DNA from: CALCNS01 sp964425745
GTDB taxonomy: Bacteria; Bacillota; JAAYKD01
Assembly: GCA_964425745.1 (NCBI GenBank)
Contig: CAYRNW010000025.1
Location: 1 to 36,989, forward strand
DNA length: 36,989 bases
Reading direction: 5' to 3'
The notes under the pieces were generated by a model that was given only the letters and a program-made list of their open reading frames with translations, was not told the DNA's origin and did no database searches. This document shows positions 33,896 through 36,989 of the stretch, piece after piece (position 1 is the stretch's first letter; each line of letters starts with the position of its first letter). A program made the position numbers and the translations under genes.

Positions 33896-35090
33896 CAAGA
33901 TGAACCCCCAAGGAAAACGCATCATTCGATTTGCTCCCTGCCCGGAGTATGACGTTGAGTGTATGGAGAGTTGGCTAGAGGACATGGCTAGGCAAGGCTC
34001 TTTTTTAAAGGGCAACTTCTACGGCTTGTATTTCTTTGAGCAGAACCAACCCGCAGAGGTTCGCTACCGTTTGCAAGCCGCAGCCAAATCTATCTCGATT
34101 TTCGATGACCATGGGGGAGATCCGGATCCTGAGATGCGGCAACTCAGCCAAGAATTTGGTTGGGAGTATGTGACTTCCGGCCGAGATTTTTATGTCTTTT
34201 GTAGCAAAGACAGGCAAATTCGAGAGCTGAATACCGATGCAGCAGTGCAAGCGATGACCATAGATTTGGTAAGAAGGCGTCAAAATACCTCTGCCGTGAC
34301 TTTACTGTTTATATTGATCTTAAATATCATTCTTCAGAGGAATTTTTTTATGAAGAGCATCGGCTTGGGAAGTAGTAATTATTTCCCTCTTATTTTTCTC
34401 TTGTTATGGACCTCCCTTGATCAAGTGGTCAAGACTCTTCATCTGCGAAAACTTCGACTTAGCTTGTTGCGAGGAGAGGACTTCACTCACAACCAAGACT
34501 GGCAGAAGAGAGCAAAGCGGTTTCATCTTAAGAATTTTGTTTTTCTCAGTATCGCGGTGATTGTTGTTTTCGGTTTCGGACATGCGTGGTATCAAGATAG
34601 CTCTGGTGCTTATAAGAATGATATGACGACGTACACGGAACCCTTACCTATTGCAACCTTGCAGGATTTGCTTCCATCAGCCGAGTTTTCTTACGATGAT
34701 TTTGGCGTGGGCAACACCATTGAAGTCAAACAGGATTGGTTGGCACCGCAGATTATCTCATTTTTCCAAACCGGCACATTGCGAAAAGACGGAGAATTGC
34801 TGTTTAAAGGGGGTTTAGTGGTCGATTACTATGAAACCAAAACCCCTTGGTTGGCGAAGAAGTTAGCAGATGAACTGCATCATACGGCCAGAAGAGAAGC
34901 TAGGTCTTATGAGGACCTCCCCGCACCCCAGCTGGATGTAGATTCTGTGGTGGCATTTCGCGGGTTATTCCCTACAATTATCATGGTCAAGGGTAATCAA
35001 GTGGTCAAGGTGGAGCTGTATCAATCCATAGAGAAAAACCAATGGACCATGCAGGAATGGGCAGAGGTTTTCGCCAATAGTTTGAAATAA
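33888..35090 (+). CDS. DUF2812 membrane protein
   Basis: A 400-aa protein. The N-terminal region (about 12-115) has the DUF2812 signature: IIRFAPCPEYDVECMESWLE, MARQGSFLKG, FFEQNQPAEVRYRL and WEYVTSGRDFYVF. Membrane helices follow at about 138-156, 165-183 and 218-235, with a soluble C-terminal part (about 245-400). The family is the usual partner of a PadR regulator, with function unclear and possibly related to export or envelope stress. ATG lies inside the PadR gene (8-nt overlap), a sign of translational coupling. Followed by the kinase-like gene after about 13-19 nt. Confidence 0.85.
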   Translation: MTNKMNPQGKRIIRFAPCPEYDVECMESWLEDMARQGSFLKGNFYGLYFFEQNQPAEVRYRLQAAAKSISIFDDHGGDPDPEMRQLSQEFGWEYVTSGRDFYVFCSKDRQIRELNTDAAVQAMTIDLVRRRQNTSAVTLLFILILNIILQRNFFMKSIGLGSSNYFPLIFLLLWTSLDQVVKTLHLRKLRLSLLRGEDFTHNQDWQKRAKRFHLKNFVFLSIAVIVVFGFGHAWYQDSSGAYKNDMTTYTEPLPIATLQDLLPSAEFSYDDFGVGNTIEVKQDWLAPQIISFFQTGTLRKDGELLFKGGLVVDYYETKTPWLAKKLADELHHTARREARSYEDLPAPQLDVDSVVAFRGLFPTIIMVKGNQVVKVELYQSIEKNQWTMQEWAEVFANSLK

Positions 35091-35109
35091 GAGGAAGAGG
35101 TGATTGATT

Positions 35110-36057
35110 TTGCACCTGCTAGCATCATTTGAAGATACTGAAACACTGCTGAAGTTACTGAATACCGAGTATGCAGTTCGTGGTCATACTCTGCAGCAAC
35201 ATCGGAACATGGGCGGCATCGTTTATTTTCTCCAAAGTGCTTCGCAACGGTTTGTGTTCAAGATCTTTCGTGCGATCAATACCGAAAATGCGCTGCAGTC
35301 GATACGGATTTTGAAATATTTAAGTGCAGAAGACTATCCTGCTGTCCGTATCATCCCCACTGTTTCAGGGACAGATCACCTTGTTTTGCAGTGTCCGGAG
35401 GGCGAATGCATCGGCGTGCTCTATCCGTTTATTGAGGGAGAAGAGGTTGAGGGACTTTCACATGAAAATGCAGCCGAGCTTGGAGAACAGGTGGCCCGTT
35501 TGCATCGGTTGATGCTGAGCCCGAAAGCACCTGCGTTATTGCACAGGGGCAAGGAGTTTTATGTCGATCGCTTCATTCAGTTGCTTGAACGAGATCAGTA
35601 TGACCCGGCGCGGATTCGGGAGTTTGCTGAGTACGGTAATGATCTTTGGAGCAATTTAGCTCCCTTGCCTCAAGGTTTTTGCCATGGTGATTTGCATACC
35701 GGCAACATGGTGTTGAATCAATACGGGTTTATCCTCTTCGATTTTGATATTTCTTCCAGCGCTTTTCCGGTGATCGATGTCGCTACACTTTGCGATGAAA
35801 CCCATTTCAACAATTTTGACACAGAGGGTTACGATAAAACCATGCGCATGTTCAAAGCTTTTTACCAAGGCTATTCTCGCCTGCGATCTTTGAGCGACGC
35901 GGAGATTCGAGGAATCTTTGACTTTATTCCAATCCGTCATTATGAATTGTTTGCGACGATTCTTTTGACGCACAACGAGACCATACGGGTGCCCGGTATT
36001 GACGAACAATACCACTGGATGATGCGCTGGCGAGAGCTATGCGCCAAAAAACGATAG
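35110..36057 (+). CDS. Phosphotransferase-family (APH-like) kinase
   Basis: A protein of about 315 aa with the APH/homoserine-kinase-II-like fold. VFKIFRAINTENALQSIRIL includes the ATP-binding lysine, GFCHGDLHTGNMVLNQYGF is the catalytic loop (HGD...N), and ILFDFDISS is the metal-binding motif. All key residues are present, so it should phosphorylate a small hydroxyl substrate. The start is uncertain: TTG 35104 and TTG 35110 are both in frame, and the second is preferred because GAGGTG lies 7 nt before it. Third gene of the PadR operon; unrelated in sequence detail to the kinase at 20.5 kb. Confidence 0.82.
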   Translation: MHLLASFEDTETLLKLLNTEYAVRGHTLQQHRNMGGIVYFLQSASQRFVFKIFRAINTENALQSIRILKYLSAEDYPAVRIIPTVSGTDHLVLQCPEGECIGVLYPFIEGEEVEGLSHENAAELGEQVARLHRLMLSPKAPALLHRGKEFYVDRFIQLLERDQYDPARIREFAEYGNDLWSNLAPLPQGFCHGDLHTGNMVLNQYGFILFDFDISSSAFPVIDVATLCDETHFNNFDTEGYDKTMRMFKAFYQGYSRLRSLSDAEIRGIFDFIPIRHYELFATILLTHNETIRVPGIDEQYHWMMRWRELCAKKR

Positions 36058-36069
36058 GAGGTGCTCCCT

Positions 36070-36183
36070 ATGTCATGGGTGGCTGCAATGATTTCACCAC
36101 CTGTAGCAACACTGCTGCGTTTGATGAAGGTTGCCAAGCAGCACTTGCAGTATGTCTATGGGGGTAATTTCAACGCATTTTAA
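36070..36183 (+). CDS. 37-aa small protein in the PadR operon
   Basis: A 37-aa ORF beginning MSWVAAMISPPVATLLRLMK and ending VAKQHLQYVYGGNFNAF. It starts 6 nt after GGAGGTG, which overlaps the stop codon of the kinase gene, and ends 14 nt before the uracil-DNA glycosylase start. The hydrophobic N-terminal half followed by a basic amphipathic stretch suggests membrane association. I recognise no family. Ribosome binding site and operon spacing are as good as for any gene here, so translation is likely. Confidence 0.6.
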   Translation: MSWVAAMISPPVATLLRLMKVAKQHLQYVYGGNFNAF

Positions 36184-36197
36184 AAAGGGGGAGCAAG

Positions 36198-36821
36198 ATG
36201 AAAGAAGAACGCTGGTTGCAAACCTTGAGGGAGCAAGAGAGTTTAGAGGATGTGACAACGTTGGCGAAGACTTGTCAGCGTTGCCCTTTGCGTGCCGGTT
36301 GTAAGCAGGTTGTGGTGGCTACGGGATCCGCCTCCGCGCGCTTGATGTTGGTCGGCGAGGGCCCGGGGGCAGAGGAAGATCATCAAGGGGAGCCCTTTGT
36401 GGGAAAGGCGGGTCAATTGTTGGACCGAATTTTAGCAGCTGGGGGATTTTCACGCCAAAGCAATGTTTACATTACGAACGTCGTCAAATGCAGGCCACCA
36501 CAGAATCGAGTTCCCACCGAAGAGGAGAGGCAAGCCTGTTTGCCAATCTTACGACAGCAGTTTCGGATTTTGAAGCCTACTATTATTATTCTTTTAGGAG
36601 CGACGGCGGTTCAGAGTTTGTTGGACCCGCAAGCGAGAATTACCAAGGTGCGTGGAAATTGGGTGGAGAAAAACGGGGTTTGGTTTATGCCAACCTTTCA
36701 TCCAGCGGCATTATTGCGCAATGAGCAGTTGAAAAAGGATGTTTGGCAGGACCAGAAACAGGTGGTGTTTAAATACCGCGAACTAGTCGATGAAAAGCAT
36801 TACTCGGAATTAAAGTTGTAA
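36198..36821 (+). CDS. Family-4 uracil-DNA glycosylase (4Fe-4S)
   Basis: A 207-aa enzyme that removes uracil from DNA in base excision repair. VGEGPGAEEDHQGEPFVGKA (about 52-71) is the family-4 active-site motif, and TFHPAALLR (about 165-173) is the DNA-intercalation motif. Four cysteines, C26, C29, C98 and C114, have the spacing that binds the 4Fe-4S cluster in thermophile homologues. VRGNWVE precedes the second motif normally. GGGGGAG lies 4 nt before ATG. Last gene of the operon, 14 nt after the 37-aa ORF. The stretch 36822-36876 holds no hairpin terminator that I can see. Confidence 0.95.
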   Translation: MKEERWLQTLREQESLEDVTTLAKTCQRCPLRAGCKQVVVATGSASARLMLVGEGPGAEEDHQGEPFVGKAGQLLDRILAAGGFSRQSNVYITNVVKCRPPQNRVPTEEERQACLPILRQQFRILKPTIIILLGATAVQSLLDPQARITKVRGNWVEKNGVWFMPTFHPAALLRNEQLKKDVWQDQKQVVFKYRELVDEKHYSELKL

Positions 36822-36876
36822 GAAAAAGAAAAGATACTTGCCTAGGAAATCCCACAAAAAAGATGAAGAAACTTGC

Positions 36877-36905
36877 TTGACAAGCGGCATTAAAACGGGT
36901 ATTAT
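36877..36905 (+). promoter_or_regulatory. Consensus promoter, probably of an rRNA operon
   Basis: TTGACA (36877-36882) and TATTAT (36900-36905) are separated by exactly 17 nt, about the strongest promoter in the window. The sequence after it reads as an rRNA leader. Confidence 0.8.
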
Positions 36906-36989
36906 AACAAAGCGCTCGTGAGACAAACGTCTTCGCAGTGCAACAGATCCTTGAGAACTAAACAGCGAAAAATAAAATGTGACGAAGAA
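36906..36989 (+). other. Leader of an rRNA operon (16S gene beyond the edge)
   Basis: After the promoter, GATCCTTGAGAACTAAACAG (36946-36965) matches the boxA-like CTTTGAAAACTRAACA motif seen before 16S and 23S genes in Bacillota. No ORF begins here. The 16S gene itself is not in the window, so this is inference from the motif. Confidence 0.6.

Overview
The window looks like part of a chromosome of a low-to-mid GC Gram-positive anaerobe-type bacterium (Bacillota, probably Clostridia). The reasons are strong AGGAGG-type ribosome binding sites, frequent TTG/GTG starts, a CarD-family RNA polymerase regulator, PadR/DUF2812 and DUF3841 families, a family-4 uracil-DNA glycosylase, two giant secreted proteins ending in S-layer homology (SLH) domains, and a right edge that reads as the leader of an rRNA operon. 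Genus cannot be assigned by eye. No tRNA, CRISPR array, insertion sequence or prophage was seen.

Layout. (1) About 1-6.2 kb is an AT-rich accessory block, mostly on the minus strand: a HicA-like toxin, a DEDDh exonuclease with a HIRAN protein, a decayed zinc-ribbon gene, a tight four-gene operon (voltage-gated K+ channel, an uncatalogued 56-aa basic protein, a lipoprotein, a small membrane protein), a PBECR-like nuclease and a DUF3795 protein. Between these lie structured intergenic elements, including two copies of a hairpin with a constant GGAGA loop. (2) About 6.2-14.2 kb holds a 2092-aa SLH surface protein, transcribed divergently from a membrane-bound LuxR-type regulator. Their predicted promoters share one -35 region and a TACCTAGGTA palindrome. 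(3) About 14.2-17.4 kb holds guaA with PurBox-like sites, a secreted copper-amine-oxidase-N-domain protein and a small membrane protein. (4) About 17.4-22.1 kb holds a four-gene plus-strand operon (FMN reductase, tocopherol-cyclase-like protein, GNAT, terpenoid-cyclase-fold protein), convergent with a DUF3841-aminoglycoside-phosphotransferase-like operon that has a structured leader. (5) About 22.3-33.5 kb holds carD behind a leader terminator, then a 3422-aa SLH protein carrying a lectin domain and many Ig-like domains. (6) About 33.5-36.8 kb is a five-gene operon (PadR, DUF2812, kinase-like, a 37-aa small ORF, uracil-DNA glycosylase) starting at a PadR-type promoter overlapped by a 40-bp near-perfect palindrome. 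The window ends just after a consensus promoter and an rRNA-type leader motif.

How the parts work together. The two giant SLH proteins are probably cell-wall-anchored adhesins or matrix proteins. The membrane LuxR regulator is the obvious candidate to control at least the first, because the promoters overlap. The second giant gene also has a TACCTT/AAGGTA inverted repeat upstream. The most novel-looking parts are the GGAGA-loop repeats and adjacent folded RNA candidate (5.1-5.3 kb and 6.2 kb), the lipid/isoprenoid-like operon at 17.5-20.4 kb, the REP-like repeat translated inside the regulator, and two well-supported small genes (56 and 37 aa). All assignments come from reading the sequence and family knowledge; no database search was possible.
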